Source: JACVRX01 sp963819885
Lineage (GTDB): Bacteria; Actinomycetota; Actinomycetes; Jiangellales; Jiangellaceae
Direction of reading: 5' to 3'
Assembly: GCA_963819885.1 (NCBI GenBank)
Contig: CAWFXV010000024.1
Coordinates: forward strand, 186,001-250,000
DNA length: 64,000 nucleotides
In this document: one piece after another, positions 1-9,110 of the stretch
How the letters are laid out: every line of letters starts with the position of its first letter
Position numbering within the stretch: the first letter of the stretch is position 1
Position numbers and translations under genes: made by a program
Notes under the pieces: model-generated
Databases searched by the model: none
Seen by the model: the letters and a program-made list of their open reading frames with translations, nothing else
Told to the model about the DNA's origin: nothing

Positions 1-79
1 CGAGGCGACAACCCTGCCCCCGCCGCTCGTCGCCGCCCGCCTCCACTCGGCAACCCCTCTCGGCGCTTCACCTGGACCA

Positions 80-886
80 TCAGGCGTCGCGGTCGGCGCC
101 AAGTGGCTCCAGCAGATCGTGCAGGGCGGGGAAGAGTGCCGGTCCGGCGGCGATCACCAGATCCGGTCCAGCCGCGCGGCCGCTGATCCCGGCGACGACG
201 GCGCCGGCCTCTTCGGCGATCAGTCCCCCGGCGGCCAGATCCCACGGCGCGAGGCCGCGCTCGTAGAACCCGTCGACGAGCCCACTGGCTACCGCGCAGA
301 GGTCGAGTGACGCGGAACCGGCCCGGCGGATGTCTCGGACCCTCGGCAGGACGTGCCGAAGCACTTCTGCCTGCCGCGCGCGCCGACGCGCGTCGTAGCC
401 GAATCCCGTGGCGATCAACGCGCTGTCCAGCCGATCGCAGCCCGACTCGCGGACTTGCCGGCCGTCGAGGACGGCTCCCTCGCCGCGAATGGCCGTCCAC
501 GTCTGGGCCCTGGTCGGGTTGTGCACGACACCGACGACCGGCACGCCATCGACCTGAGCCGCAATCGACACCGCGTACTCCGGCAAGCCGTAGAGGTAAT
601 TGACAGTTCCATCGATCGGGTCGACCACCCAAACGACGTTCGAGCGCCCGGTGACTGATCCACCCTCCTCGCCCAGCAGTCCGTCGTCGGGGCGCGCGCC
701 CAACAACCGATCACGGATCAGCGCCTCGGCCGCCGTGTCCGACTCGGTGACCACGTCGGTGGGAGACGACTTGGTCGCCGCCACAGCCATCCGCTTCACA
801 GCGGCACGCCGATCCCGGACGAGTCGCCCGGCGTCGTGCGCCACGCTGACCGCCAGGTCGAGGAGCGCCTGCGCGTTTGCGGTCAC
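80..886 (-). CDS. inositol monophosphatase family protein
   Basis: Mg-dependent sugar-phosphate phosphatase of the IMPase/FBPase fold, cytosolic. Metal-binding motifs are in order: GEEGG, then DPIDGTVNY, then WDLAAGGLIAEEAG near the C-terminus. In actinobacteria such proteins hydrolyse inositol-1-phosphate or related phosphates; the exact substrate cannot be told from sequence. An ATG at 949 is open in frame, but I prefer the GTG at 886, which overlaps the stop of the upstream ferrochelatase gene as GTGA and gives 268 aa, the usual family length. The overlap implies translational coupling in one operon. The first 79 bases of the window, downstream of the stop, hold nothing I recognise. Confidence 0.88.
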   Translation of the reverse strand: MTANAQALLDLAVSVAHDAGRLVRDRRAAVKRMAVAATKSSPTDVVTESDTAAEALIRDRLLGARPDDGLLGEEGGSVTGRSNVVWVVDPIDGTVNYLYGLPEYAVSIAAQVDGVPVVGVVHNPTRAQTWTAIRGEGAVLDGRQVRESGCDRLDSALIATGFGYDARRRARQAEVLRHVLPRVRDIRRAGSASLDLCAVASGLVDGFYERGLAPWDLAAGGLIAEEAGAVVAGISGRAAGPDLVIAAGPALFPALHDLLEPLGADRDA

Positions 887-1980
887 GCCGGCACTCCGCA
901 CAAGGCCGGCCGAAGCCCCCGCGGATTCGGGCAGCAGTTCGCCGGGCATACGTCATGCGACGGCCCAGGTGGGCCGATGCTCGCCCTTCCCACCGGTTCC
1001 CCACGCTCGATCGCCGCCCGCTCCAGAAGGAGGTCGACGACGGCGGCGACGAATGCCGGATGCGTTCCTACCGTTGCCGCGCGAGCAGCGGGTAGATCCA
1101 GCTCGCGCGCCGTGCTGAGCGCCTCGGTGTCCAGGTCGAACGCGACTTCCATGTGGTCTGACACGAAGCCGATCGGGGCGAGAACGACACCAGGGACCTC
1201 AGGCGCAAGCGCCTTGAGGTGGTCGTCCACATCGGGTTCGAGCCACACCTCCCGGGGAGCGCCGCTTCGTGAGCAATACGCCAGGTCGAATCCATGCCGC
1301 ACTCCGGTCCGCCGCTCGACGTCGGCGACCACAGCGGCCGCGACGGCTCGGTGCTGCTCCACGTAAGCACCACCGCCCGGACCGGAGCTCTCTGCCATGG
1401 CGACCGGGATCGAATGGGTGACGAACACCAGCTGGGCGGATTCGGCGACACCGCGGGGCAGGTCGCCGAGTGCGCCCACCACGCTGTCAGCGTTGGCCTG
1501 GACGAAGCCCGGGTGGTCGAAGCAGTGGCGGAGCCGATCCAATGTCAGCGCCGCCGGCCCAACTGCGGTCACCGCGGTAGCAAGGTCCTCCCGGTACTGC
1601 CGGCAGCCCGAGTACGAGGAGTACGCGCTCGTCACGAAGACCACGGCGCGGCGAACGCCGTCCTCGTGCATCTTGGCCAGCTCGTCGGCCAGATACGGTC
1701 GCCAGTTGCGGTTTCCCCAGTAGACGGGCAGCGAGATGCCTGCATGGTCGAGTTGGTGCTGCAGCGCGGCGACCAGGGCGCGATTCTGGTCGTTGATCGG
1801 GCTGCGTCCTCCCCGAGCGAGGTAGTGGCCGGCCACCTCAGCGAGCCGATCGCTGGAGATGCCTCGACCACGGGTGACGTTCTCGAGGAAAGGCATGACG
1901 TCGGCTGGCCGGTCCGGTCCGCCGAAGGACACCACCAGAAGCGCTTGGAAGGGCTCGACGGAGCGTCCGGGAATGCTCAC
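883..1980 (-). CDS. hemH: ferrochelatase (coproporphyrin-type, CpfC/HemH)
   Basis: Inserts Fe2+ into a porphyrin in heme synthesis; in actinobacteria the substrate is normally coproporphyrin III. The protein is 365 aa. Near the N-terminus is LLVVSFGGPDRP, then the catalytic-His segment VFVTHSIPVAMA and the conserved PIGFVSDHMEVAFDLD segment. The C-terminus carries a Cys cluster (CPANCC and a later Cys), consistent with the [2Fe-2S] cluster known in actinobacterial ferrochelatases. The start is GTG at 1980. The stop overlaps the GTG of the IMPase gene. It is divergent from the MFS gene across a 38-base gap that must hold both promoters. Confidence 0.93.
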   Translation of the reverse strand: MSIPGRSVEPFQALLVVSFGGPDRPADVMPFLENVTRGRGISSDRLAEVAGHYLARGGRSPINDQNRALVAALQHQLDHAGISLPVYWGNRNWRPYLADELAKMHEDGVRRAVVFVTSAYSSYSGCRQYREDLATAVTAVGPAALTLDRLRHCFDHPGFVQANADSVVGALGDLPRGVAESAQLVFVTHSIPVAMAESSGPGGGAYVEQHRAVAAAVVADVERRTGVRHGFDLAYCSRSGAPREVWLEPDVDDHLKALAPEVPGVVLAPIGFVSDHMEVAFDLDTEALSTARELDLPAARAATVGTHPAFVAAVVDLLLERAAIERGEPVGRASIGPPGPSHDVCPANCCPNPRGLRPALCGVPA

Positions 1981-2018
1981 TCGCCGATCCTGTCATCACA
2001 GCGTGCGAGGCTGACGAC

Positions 2019-3227
2019 GTGCTCGGGCCATACGTCGACGTATTGCGCCCGAGCGGTGCCTTTGCCTTCTCGGCCAGCGGGTTGGTTGCCCGGCTGCCGA
2101 TGTCGATGCTGGGTATCAGCATCGTCCTCGCCGTGTCGGCCGAGAGCGGCTCCTACGGGCGGGCGGGTGTAGTCGCCGCCGCAGCCCTTCTCGCTCAGGC
2201 GGCGGCCGCACCGTTCCAGGCGCGGCTGGCCGACCAGCTCGGCCAGGGACGGATGCTGCGGCCGGTTCTGGCGTTGCACGGGCTGAGCCTCGGGCTGTTC
2301 ATCGTGCTGCTCGGCAGCGAGCCACTCGCCGGGCTGCTGGTCACCGCCGGTTTGGCTGGAGCGACGCTGCCCAGCTTCGGCGCCATGGTCCGGGCCAGAT
2401 GGGCACGTCTCTACAGTGGCTCGCCGCTTCTGCACACGGCCTACGCGCTGGAGTCCGTCCTCGACGAGGTGGTGTTCGTCTTCGGGCCGGTGATCGCCAC
2501 GATCCTGGCCACGAGCGTGCACCCCGCTTCCGGTCTGGCCTGCACGTTGCTGCTCACGGTCGGCGGCGGACTGTTGTTCGCCGCCCAGCGGAGTACCGAG
2601 CCGCCGCCGCAGCCACGGACCCGCGACGTCGAAGTCGATCGACTCCCGGTGGCGTCATTGGCCTGGATCGTGCTGACGTTCGCGTTGATGGGCGGCATCT
2701 TCGGCAGCGTCGAAGTCGTGACGGTGGCGTTCGCCGAAGCGGCCGGTGTGATCGAGGCGTCCGGTCCACTGCTCGCCATCTACGCGTTCGGCAGCCTGGT
2801 GTCTGGTCTGGTGGTCGGCGCTGCCCGGGTGCGATCGGGTCCGCGTCGACGCTTCGTCGTCGGCCAGGCCCTGATGGCAGTGACGCTGTTGCCGTTACCG
2901 ATCGTCGGCCCGGTGGCGGTGCTGGCCGCCGTCCTGTTCGCTGCCGGGCTCGCCATTTCTCCAACCCTTATCGCCGGCTTCTCCCTGGTCGAAGCGGTGG
3001 CTCCGTCAAGTCGACTCACCGAGGGCTTCGCCTGGATCTCGACCGCGCTCAATGTCGGCGTGTCCGCCGGCGCTGCCGTGTCCGGACGAATCGTCGACGG
3101 GTATGGCGCCTCATCCGCCTACCTCGTCGCGATCGCATTCGGCGTCTCCGCAGCTGCAGCGTGCCTGACCGGTGCTTTCATCGACCGACGTCGACCTGAC
3201 CGGGCTCGCGAGGGCGCGCCGTCGTGA
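2019..3227 (+). CDS. MFS transporter
   Basis: Major facilitator superfamily membrane protein of 402 aa with about 12 hydrophobic segments and a cytoplasmic-type basic loop after the first half (around residues 190-215), as expected of two six-helix bundles. Substrate unknown. The start is a GTG at 2019, with a GCGAGG purine stretch 8 nt upstream. The TGA stop overlaps the GTG start of the sugar-lactone oxidase gene (GTGA at 3224-3227), so the two are probably co-translated. Divergent from hemH. Confidence 0.85.
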   Translation: MLGPYVDVLRPSGAFAFSASGLVARLPMSMLGISIVLAVSAESGSYGRAGVVAAAALLAQAAAAPFQARLADQLGQGRMLRPVLALHGLSLGLFIVLLGSEPLAGLLVTAGLAGATLPSFGAMVRARWARLYSGSPLLHTAYALESVLDEVVFVFGPVIATILATSVHPASGLACTLLLTVGGGLLFAAQRSTEPPPQPRTRDVEVDRLPVASLAWIVLTFALMGGIFGSVEVVTVAFAEAAGVIEASGPLLAIYAFGSLVSGLVVGAARVRSGPRRRFVVGQALMAVTLLPLPIVGPVAVLAAVLFAAGLAISPTLIAGFSLVEAVAPSSRLTEGFAWISTALNVGVSAGAAVSGRIVDGYGASSAYLVAIAFGVSAAAACLTGAFIDRRRPDRAREGAPS

Positions 3228-4537
3228 CCGGCCGCCCGGCACAATGGACCAACTGGGCACAGACCACCTCATGCCGCCCGACACGCATCGCAGTGCCGGC
3301 GTCCCCAGCCGAGGTCGCCGCCGTCCTGTCGGCGGCGCACCGCGACGGTCTACGGGTCAAGCCGCTGGGAGCGGGGCACAGCTTCAGTCCGATAGCAGCT
3401 ACCGACGGCGTGCAGGTTCGCCTTGATCGCCTTACCGGTCTCCTCGGGACGGAGGTCGATTCCGCCAGCGGTACCGGAACAGCGACGGTCGCGGCCGGCA
3501 CACCACTACGGGTCTTGAACGCCGACCTGGCGCGGCTCGGGCTCGGTCTGGCCAACATGGGCGACATCGACGCTCAGACGGTCTCCGGAGCCGTCGCCAC
3601 CGGCACGCACGGTTCCGGTCGGGCCGCCGCGAGCTTGTCCGCGCTGGTTGTCGCTCTGGAGATCGCGCTTCCCGACGGTTCGCTCGTGCAATGCTCTGCG
3701 GACCACGAGCCCGACCTGTTCCAGGCCGGCCGGCTCGGACTCGGAGCACTTGGCGTCGTGACGTCGGTGACCTTCCGCGTGGAGCGTGCTTTCCGGTTGC
3801 ACGCCGTCGAGGAGCCCGGACACTTGGAGGACCTGCTCGAGCGTTTCGACGAATACGCCGCGAATGAGCACGTGGACGTGCACTGGTTGCCGTTCACCGA
3901 TGCAGTGCTGATCAAGCGCTACAGCCGGACGGACGAGCCGCTCCGGCCGTTGTCCACGTCTAGGGCGTGGTGGACCGATGTCGTCGAGAACTACGGAGTC
4001 GAGCTCGTCCAGCGGCTCACCAGAGCGGCCCCCCGCTACACGCCGTTCGTGAATACCGTCGCGGCACGGCTGATCTCGACTCGTGAATACATCGACGCCG
4101 CGCCGTCGGTCTTCACCAGCGTTCGCCGGGTGCGTTTTCACGAAATGGAATACGCGGTGCCTCGGCGGGTCGCCGTCGCCGCCATCCGCGAGTTCCGCCG
4201 ACTGACCACCCGGGGCCCTTGGCGGATCGCTTTCCCGGTACAGGTGCGCTTCGCGCCGGCGGACGACGTTTGGTTGTCGACCGCCTACGACCGCGAGACG
4301 GTGTACATCGCCTGCCATGCCTACCCGCGGACCGACTATCGGAGCTGGTTCGACGCCGCGGAGGAACTGTTCGTCTCCTACGGTGGCCGGCCCCATTGGG
4401 GCAAGCTGCACACCCGCGGCCCGGTGTACCTCGACCAAGCCTGTCCCCGGCTGGCTGACTTCCGACGGGTCAAAGCCCGAGTCGATCCCGCCGGGCTGAT
4501 GGGCAACGAGTATCTCGACCGGATACTCGGTGATTGA
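3224..4537 (+). CDS. D-arabinono-1,4-lactone oxidase family FAD oxidoreductase
   Basis: FAD-linked oxidase of the aldonolactone oxidase/alditol oxidase family, 437 aa. The N-terminal FAD-binding domain has GAGHSFSPI, whose His is the usual covalent FAD attachment site in this family, followed by TGTHGSGRA and LGALGVVTSVTF. The C-terminal ALO domain ends with the family HWGKLHTR segment and a final NEYLDRIL. Probable reaction: oxidation of an aldonolactone or polyol with O2; the true substrate is open. The GTG start overlaps the stop of the MFS gene, suggesting a transporter-oxidase pair. Confidence 0.87.
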   Translation: MTGRPAQWTNWAQTTSCRPTRIAVPASPAEVAAVLSAAHRDGLRVKPLGAGHSFSPIAATDGVQVRLDRLTGLLGTEVDSASGTGTATVAAGTPLRVLNADLARLGLGLANMGDIDAQTVSGAVATGTHGSGRAAASLSALVVALEIALPDGSLVQCSADHEPDLFQAGRLGLGALGVVTSVTFRVERAFRLHAVEEPGHLEDLLERFDEYAANEHVDVHWLPFTDAVLIKRYSRTDEPLRPLSTSRAWWTDVVENYGVELVQRLTRAAPRYTPFVNTVAARLISTREYIDAAPSVFTSVRRVRFHEMEYAVPRRVAVAAIREFRRLTTRGPWRIAFPVQVRFAPADDVWLSTAYDRETVYIACHAYPRTDYRSWFDAAEELFVSYGGRPHWGKLHTRGPVYLDQACPRLADFRRVKARVDPAGLMGNEYLDRILGD

Positions 4538-4633
4538 CGTTTGGCGAAGGATTCCTGCCTCGCCCGGCATGGCGGCTTGGTCGCGGCGTCACCGCGGGTC
4601 ACGATGGGCGCAGCCGTGCACGGGAGGTTCGGG

Positions 4634-5779
4634 ATGCGGGAGCTGCGACTGGTCGCGGTGAGCGATGACGGTACCCGCCTCATCCTCCGCCCCGATGGCG
4701 ACGACGCCCCGATGGCTCTTCCCGTCGATGAACGGCTACACGCCGCGATGCGTGGCGACCGCGCACGCCTGGGGCAATTGGAGATCCAGATGGACAGCCA
4801 GGTGCGCCCCCGCGACATCCAGGCTCGGATTCGCGGCGGTGAGAGCGTCGAATCGGTGGCCGCGGCGGCGGCTGTGCCGTTGGATCGCGTGCTGCGCTAC
4901 GCCGGGCCGGTGCTCGCGGAACGCGAGTATGTCGCCGACCGCGCCCGCCGGGCGACCGTTCGGCGCGCCGGCGGCGACGGCCCGACGCCGACCCTCGAGG
5001 ACGCCGTGGCCCGTTGGGTCACCGGAATCGACGTCGATCCTGACCTGGTGCAGTGGGATGCCTGGCGACGCGATGACGGGCGATGGCAAGTCAGCGCTAC
5101 CTGGCCCGACGGTGCCGACAACGAGGCAGCGCGATTCGCCTTCGATCCGGCTGGCCGCTCAGTCGCGCCCGACGACGAGCAGGCTCGCGCCGTTGCCGGC
5201 GAACGGCCGCCAGCGCAGGTCAGCCAGCCTGGCCCGACCCGGTTGTCTGTTGTCGCCGGCGCCCGGACCGATGAGCTACCTGATTCTGACCCCTTCGACG
5301 AGGTCGACGATCACCCCGATCTGCCCGCGCAGGTGGTGATCGTCACCGAACGGCGGGTTGATCTGGAGCTGACTGATCTGGAGCTCACCGAGGTCGATCC
5401 ACGCGGTGCGGACCCAGCCGACGACGAACCGACTGGGCCGATTCCCGTCACCGGCCGGCGACCGCGCCGCGGCGAGCGCCGGCGACCGAACGGATCGGGT
5501 CGGCTCGACGACACGACCAGCGAGCGGTTGCGGCTCACCGACATCGCCAGCCGCGTCGAGATCGACGATCAAGGCGATGGCGTTCCACCCGCGCAGCGCC
5601 CCCGCCAGGACCCGCGAGAGGCTGCGTTCTTTGCCCCGTCGACTCCGAGCCCGGCCAACGAACCGCGAGTAGCTGAGCCAGCCGCGAGTTCCGAGCGGGT
5701 CAGCTCGTCGCGGTCTCGCCGACCCACCGTGCCCAGCTGGGACGAGATCATGTTCGGTCGTCGGCGCAAGCCGGACTGA
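4634..5779 (+). CDS. sepH: cell division protein SepH
   Basis: SepH (former DUF3071) binds FtsZ and stimulates Z-ring assembly in actinobacteria. The N-terminal conserved domain (about residues 1-165, beginning MRELRLVAV) contains a helix-turn-helix-like segment around IRGGESVESVAAAAAVPLDR. A long acidic/proline-rich linker follows. The extreme C-terminus has the diagnostic VPSWDEIMFG motif. An ATG at 4541 is open in frame, but the ATG at 4634 has GGGAGG six bases upstream and matches the family start, giving 381 aa. In Streptomyces sepH also lies between hemH and parC. Confidence 0.93.
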   Translation: MRELRLVAVSDDGTRLILRPDGDDAPMALPVDERLHAAMRGDRARLGQLEIQMDSQVRPRDIQARIRGGESVESVAAAAAVPLDRVLRYAGPVLAEREYVADRARRATVRRAGGDGPTPTLEDAVARWVTGIDVDPDLVQWDAWRRDDGRWQVSATWPDGADNEAARFAFDPAGRSVAPDDEQARAVAGERPPAQVSQPGPTRLSVVAGARTDELPDSDPFDEVDDHPDLPAQVVIVTERRVDLELTDLELTEVDPRGADPADDEPTGPIPVTGRRPRRGERRRPNGSGRLDDTTSERLRLTDIASRVEIDDQGDGVPPAQRPRQDPREAAFFAPSTPSPANEPRVAEPAASSERVSSSRSRRPTVPSWDEIMFGRRRKPD

Positions 5780-6213
5780 ACCAAGACGCGATCCGGCCCG
5801 GAAGTATCACCAGGCGGGCTGCCTGCTCTGTAGGAGTGGATGTACCAGCATCCCGCGGTCAGGGAGCCCCCGGCCGTGTCGTGATCGGACGGACGGCGTG
5901 GGGGTCAACGTGACGTATCGACGACCCGTCGTGGCCGCATCCGAGCGTGGCGCGGGCCAGATCTCCGACCGTGAGCGGGCCTTTCGCAGGGACCGCGTCG
6001 TCCGGATCTCGGCGGCCAAGTGGCGGCGGCGGGGGCGTCGAACCCTCGTGCGGCCGGTGTAGAGGGGCCGGGCCGATGAGATCGATGACTACGGGGGGTG
6101 ACGGGTGCGGGTTCGGCACACGGTGCTGGCAGGATACGCCACATGCTCGGGGGCCCGCATCCGTCACCAACGACTTCCCGGGCGTGGCCCATCGCGACCA
6201 GTAGGGTCATCCC
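5780..6213. other. 434-bp intergenic region, no convincing gene
   Basis: Short ORFs here overlap on both strands and none looks like a protein family. A tRNA-like T-loop at about 6030 fails for lack of an acceptor stem. At 5806-5819 lies ATCACCAGGCGGGC, which also occurs inside the inverted repeat before pknL (45918-45931). The right end carries a TAGGGT hexamer close to the sigma-factor start. Confidence 0.6.
6202..6207 (+). promoter_or_regulatory. candidate -10 of leaderless sigma-factor transcript
   Basis: TAGGGT, followed by six bases and then the GTG start. This spacing would place the transcription start at or very near the start codon. No clear -35 is visible. Confidence 0.4.
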
Positions 6214-6780
6214 GTGGTCGAGGACCCAACGACAAGCGACCTGGTCCGGGACGCTGCCGGTGGGGACCAGGGCGCGTGGAACCAGCTCGTCGATCGCTAT
6301 TCACGACTGGTCTGGGCGGTCGCGCGCGGGCATCGTCTCGCCCACGCGGACTCCGCAGACGTCTTCCAGACCACGTGGCTGCGGTTGGTCGAGCATCTCG
6401 GCCGGCTGCGCGATCCAGAGCAGTTGGCCGGGTGGCTGTCGACCACGGCCCGGCACGAGAGCCTTCGCGTTCTCCGGCTTGGCCGGCGTGAGCGTCCCGA
6501 CGACGACATCACCGGTGGTGGTGAGGCCAACGGCACCGGTGACCCCGGTCCCGAGACAGCGCTGCTCGCCAGTGAGGAGCGCGCGTGGGTCGCGGCCGCT
6601 TACACCCGGTTGTCCGAGCGCTGCCAGGCCCTGCTTCGCCTGGTCGTCGCCGAACCCGGGCTGTCCTATGCCGACGTGGCCCGCGCCCTTGGCATCCCGG
6701 TCGGCAGCATCGGCCCGACTCGGGGGCGATGCCTGGACCAACTGCGCCGCCTGCTCGATGAGCAGACTGCGCCTACCTGA
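6214..6780 (+). CDS. ECF RNA polymerase sigma factor
   Basis: Extracytoplasmic-function sigma factor of 188 aa. The sigma-2 region covers about residues 10-85 (AGGDQGAWNQLVDRYSRLVW, then DVFQTTWLRLVEHL). Sigma-4 lies at about 125-180 with a helix-turn-helix reading LSYADVARALGIPVGSIGPT. No classical zinc-binding anti-sigma gene follows; instead there is a small protein 15 bases downstream. In other actinobacteria I recall similar sigma factors beside a small protein plus CHAT- or subtilase-type genes; those are absent here. The GTG start has a TAGGGT hexamer six bases upstream, so the message may be leaderless. Confidence 0.85.
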   Translation: MVEDPTTSDLVRDAAGGDQGAWNQLVDRYSRLVWAVARGHRLAHADSADVFQTTWLRLVEHLGRLRDPEQLAGWLSTTARHESLRVLRLGRRERPDDDITGGGEANGTGDPGPETALLASEERAWVAAAYTRLSERCQALLRLVVAEPGLSYADVARALGIPVGSIGPTRGRCLDQLRRLLDEQTAPT

Positions 6781-6795
6781 GGGAGGAGTGTGACA

Positions 6796-7269
6796 ATGTC
6801 CGACCTCGAGCCTGCCGACCGTGAACTTCTCGCGCACGTGCGCGCGATGTTCGACGAGACCGACCCGGTCCCGGAGTTCCTTCTCGACGCTGCCCGAGCC
6901 ACCTTCAGCTGGCGAACGATCGACGCCGAGCTCGCCGAGCTCACGAACGACTCGCTGCTCGAAGGCGCTGCCGTGCGCGCCGCCCGGGTGCCCCGGCTGC
7001 TCACCTTCACCTCCGACGTCGCCACCCTGGTCGTCGAGGTCGCCGAGCACGTACGAGGTGCGGGGATCGGGCGCCGGCTGCTCGGTCAGATCCTGAGCCC
7101 TCGCCCCGCCGAGATCGAGGTCCGGCATGCGGCCGGAACCTTGTCGGTCACCGCCGACGAGTTCGGCCGGTTTCGGGCCGAGGCCGTCCCGCCGGGACCG
7201 ATCAGCCTGGCCTGCCGTTTCGGCGGTGCATTACAACCTCAGCTCGTCACCAGTTGGGTGACTATCTGA
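6796..7269 (+). CDS. hypothetical protein, partner of the ECF sigma factor
   Basis: A 157-aa soluble protein I cannot assign to a named family. The N-terminal half contains PEFLLDAARATFSWRTIDAE, a segment I associate with small proteins encoded next to this type of ECF sigma factor. The C-terminal half is beta-rich (EIEVRHAAGTLSVTADEFG). There is no membrane helix and no Cys/His zinc motif, so it is not an ordinary ZAS anti-sigma factor. The ATG at 6796 is preceded by GGGAGGAG and lies 15 bases after the sigma stop, so the two are co-transcribed. A role in controlling the sigma factor is an inference from position only. Confidence 0.7.
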   Translation: MSDLEPADRELLAHVRAMFDETDPVPEFLLDAARATFSWRTIDAELAELTNDSLLEGAAVRAARVPRLLTFTSDVATLVVEVAEHVRGAGIGRRLLGQILSPRPAEIEVRHAAGTLSVTADEFGRFRAEAVPPGPISLACRFGGALQPQLVTSWVTI

Positions 7270-7283
7270 CCCGACGCACGCAG

Positions 7284-7331
7284 GATCGCGGAAGGAATTC
7301 CGTGTTCTGGCGGTGAAATCTTCCGCGTTCA
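7284..7331. repeat. 48-bp repeat element, copy A, at a convergent junction (possible bidirectional terminator)
   Basis: Lies between the end of the sigma-partner gene and the end of the phosphodiesterase-like gene. Contains CGCGGAAG (7287-7294) and its inverse CTTCCGCG (7320-7327) around a GTTCTGGCGGTG core. It matches 23147-23194 at 39 of 48 positions without gaps, and that copy sits at another tail-to-tail junction. Confidence 0.6.
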
Positions 7332-7333
7332 TG

Positions 7334-8464
7334 TCAACTGCTGATCAGGAGCGGCACGAGCATCTCGTCGGCGGTGAGCGCTCCGTGCAGCCCTACCAGA
7401 GTTGCCTCGAGTGGAAAGACGCTGCGCATTTCGACCGCGCAGTCGCCCCCCACGGATGCGACGACGTCGCCGATTCGGTCCACGACCCGTCCTTCCACTG
7501 CGCCGAACCATTGCGCCGCGATCGCCTCGTCGCGGGAGAGCACCGTCGCCTGATCACCCAGCACCGCCGTCCAGGCGGCTTCGACGTCGGCCGCGGCTCC
7601 CGGCTCGGCGTATACGTGCCGGAATCTTGCCTCGCCCCCGACCAAGGAGACGCCTGCACGGAGCGCGGGCAGGTCGTCGATGTCGACGCGGGCAGCAGAG
7701 TCGACATCGACCATGCCGTGGTCGCCGGTCACGACCAGCGTGGTTCCGGCCGGCAGCGCTTCGGCCAACTCTTCGGCGAACCGGTCGACCATCACCAGCT
7801 GATGCCGCCAGGCAGCCGACTCGCAGCCGGCGTGGTGACCGGTCAGGTCCAGTTCGCCGTCGTAGACGTAGACGAGTGACGGCTCGGCCTCGGCGGCGAC
7901 CGCAGCCGCGGCGACCCGCTCTCCCACACTGTCGGCTCCGCTGAAACCAGGGCTGCGCAAGCCCGCAACGGTCAGACCGGACTTGCGGAACCGGCGCTGG
8001 CCGACCACGGTCACTGCCACACCGGCCCGGCCAGCACGCTCGAAGACGGTCGGATGCGGCTGATAGGCGGCCGGGTCGACCGACGGGTCCCACTTGAGGG
8101 CATTCAGCAGTGTCGTCCGACCCGGGATCCGGGTCGTGTACCCGAGCACGCCGTGTCGTCCTGGCGGAAGCCCGGTGCCGAAGCTGGTGAGGCTCGTCGC
8201 CGTCGTCGTGGGACTACCGGCGGTGATCTGACGCCCAGCGAGCGAGGTCAGGAACGACGCCTGTGCCGGGTGAGCACGCAGCAGGTTCCACCCCAGGCCG
8301 TCGACGAGCAGCACGCAGTAGCGCCGGCCTCGGGGCAGCCCGAGCGTGTCGTGCTCACCCGGAATACCCAATGCCGCGAGAGCCGACGGCAACACCTCAG
8401 CGAGGGACGCCTCGCCGTATTTGGGCAGGACCAGTCCATCCGACGGCGAAGCCGCCGCCGTCAC
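7334..8464 (-). CDS. alkaline phosphatase/phosphodiesterase superfamily protein
   Basis: Type I phosphodiesterase/nucleotide pyrophosphatase-like protein of the alkaline phosphatase superfamily, 376 aa. Visible metal-site motifs are VLLVDGLGWNLL at the N-terminus, the nucleophile Thr region TTTATSLTSFGTGLPPG, and the late VVTGDHGMVDV motif. No signal peptide is evident, so it is probably cytosolic. Substrate unknown. The GTG start overlaps the TGA of the DUF5998 gene (GTGA at 8461-8464), indicating translational coupling. Its 3' end abuts repeat copy A. Confidence 0.85.
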   Translation of the reverse strand: MTAAASPSDGLVLPKYGEASLAEVLPSALAALGIPGEHDTLGLPRGRRYCVLLVDGLGWNLLRAHPAQASFLTSLAGRQITAGSPTTTATSLTSFGTGLPPGRHGVLGYTTRIPGRTTLLNALKWDPSVDPAAYQPHPTVFERAGRAGVAVTVVGQRRFRKSGLTVAGLRSPGFSGADSVGERVAAAAVAAEAEPSLVYVYDGELDLTGHHAGCESAAWRHQLVMVDRFAEELAEALPAGTTLVVTGDHGMVDVDSAARVDIDDLPALRAGVSLVGGEARFRHVYAEPGAAADVEAAWTAVLGDQATVLSRDEAIAAQWFGAVEGRVVDRIGDVVASVGGDCAVEMRSVFPLEATLVGLHGALTADEMLVPLLISS

Positions 8465-9072
8465 TGCACGCGCACCGGTACCCGCGGTACCCGGACCGTC
8501 GCCGCCGACAGGGTGCGGGCGAAATCGAGCAGGTCCTCGACGAGCCGGCCACCGTCGGCGGCCTCACTGATCCGCAGGGAGAAGTCATCAGCGGTCAGCG
8601 ACCCGGTGTACCCGTGGTCGGCCTCGCACTCGGGATCCCCACAAGTCGCTGGCTCGAGGTCGACCCGGCTCATCGCCCCCCAGCCGACGGTCATCACCAC
8701 CTCGCGGACGGGGTCGCCTCTGTTGTACGAGGCCGGTGAGGTGACGGTCCGGCTCGTCACCACGGACAAGATGCGGTCGAGCGGTACTGCTTCAGTGGAC
8801 GTTGTTGCATACGGCAGTGGGTGCGACTCGTCGGAGGGATATTCGTCGGTGTGTCCGACGATGAGGCGGGTCGAGGTGAGCACCAGCACGCTGCAATGGC
8901 GCCGGATCTCCTCGCGATCGAAATGTGGCTCGTGATGGACGATGAATGCCTTTGGGTCCTCGCCGCCCAACGCGGTTCCCAGCGCATCGAGGACCAGCGC
9001 CGGATAGTAGCCCGCCTGCTGGATGGCCCGCCGAAGTTCTTCGTAGATGCCGGTGTCTGGCATGTCACCCAT
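8461..9072 (-). CDS. DUF5998 family protein
   Basis: Conserved actinobacterial protein of 203 aa with no known function. It reads as a soluble alpha/beta protein with a conserved region LVLTSTRLIVGHTDEYP and a Cys pair in CGDPECEADHGYTG that could bind metal. It is translationally coupled to the downstream phosphodiesterase-like gene and lies 39 bases from the GNAT/acyl-CoA synthetase gene on the same strand. Starts at ATG 9072 or ATG 9063 are possible; the latter has AAGG nine bases upstream. Confidence 0.8.
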   Translation of the reverse strand: MGDMPDTGIYEELRRAIQQAGYYPALVLDALGTALGGEDPKAFIVHHEPHFDREEIRRHCSVLVLTSTRLIVGHTDEYPSDESHPLPYATTSTEAVPLDRILSVVTSRTVTSPASYNRGDPVREVVMTVGWGAMSRVDLEPATCGDPECEADHGYTGSLTADDFSLRISEAADGGRLVEDLLDFARTLSAATVRVPRVPVRVQ

Positions 9073-9110
9073 CCTTGCACGGCTGCTACCTCCGACCGCG
9101 CCGCGCCAGG

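Noticed and set aside
6000..6070. tRNA-like T-loop (GTTCGA on the minus strand)
   Set aside because: The T-stem has a mismatch, and no matching acceptor or anticodon stems could be drawn at the right distance.
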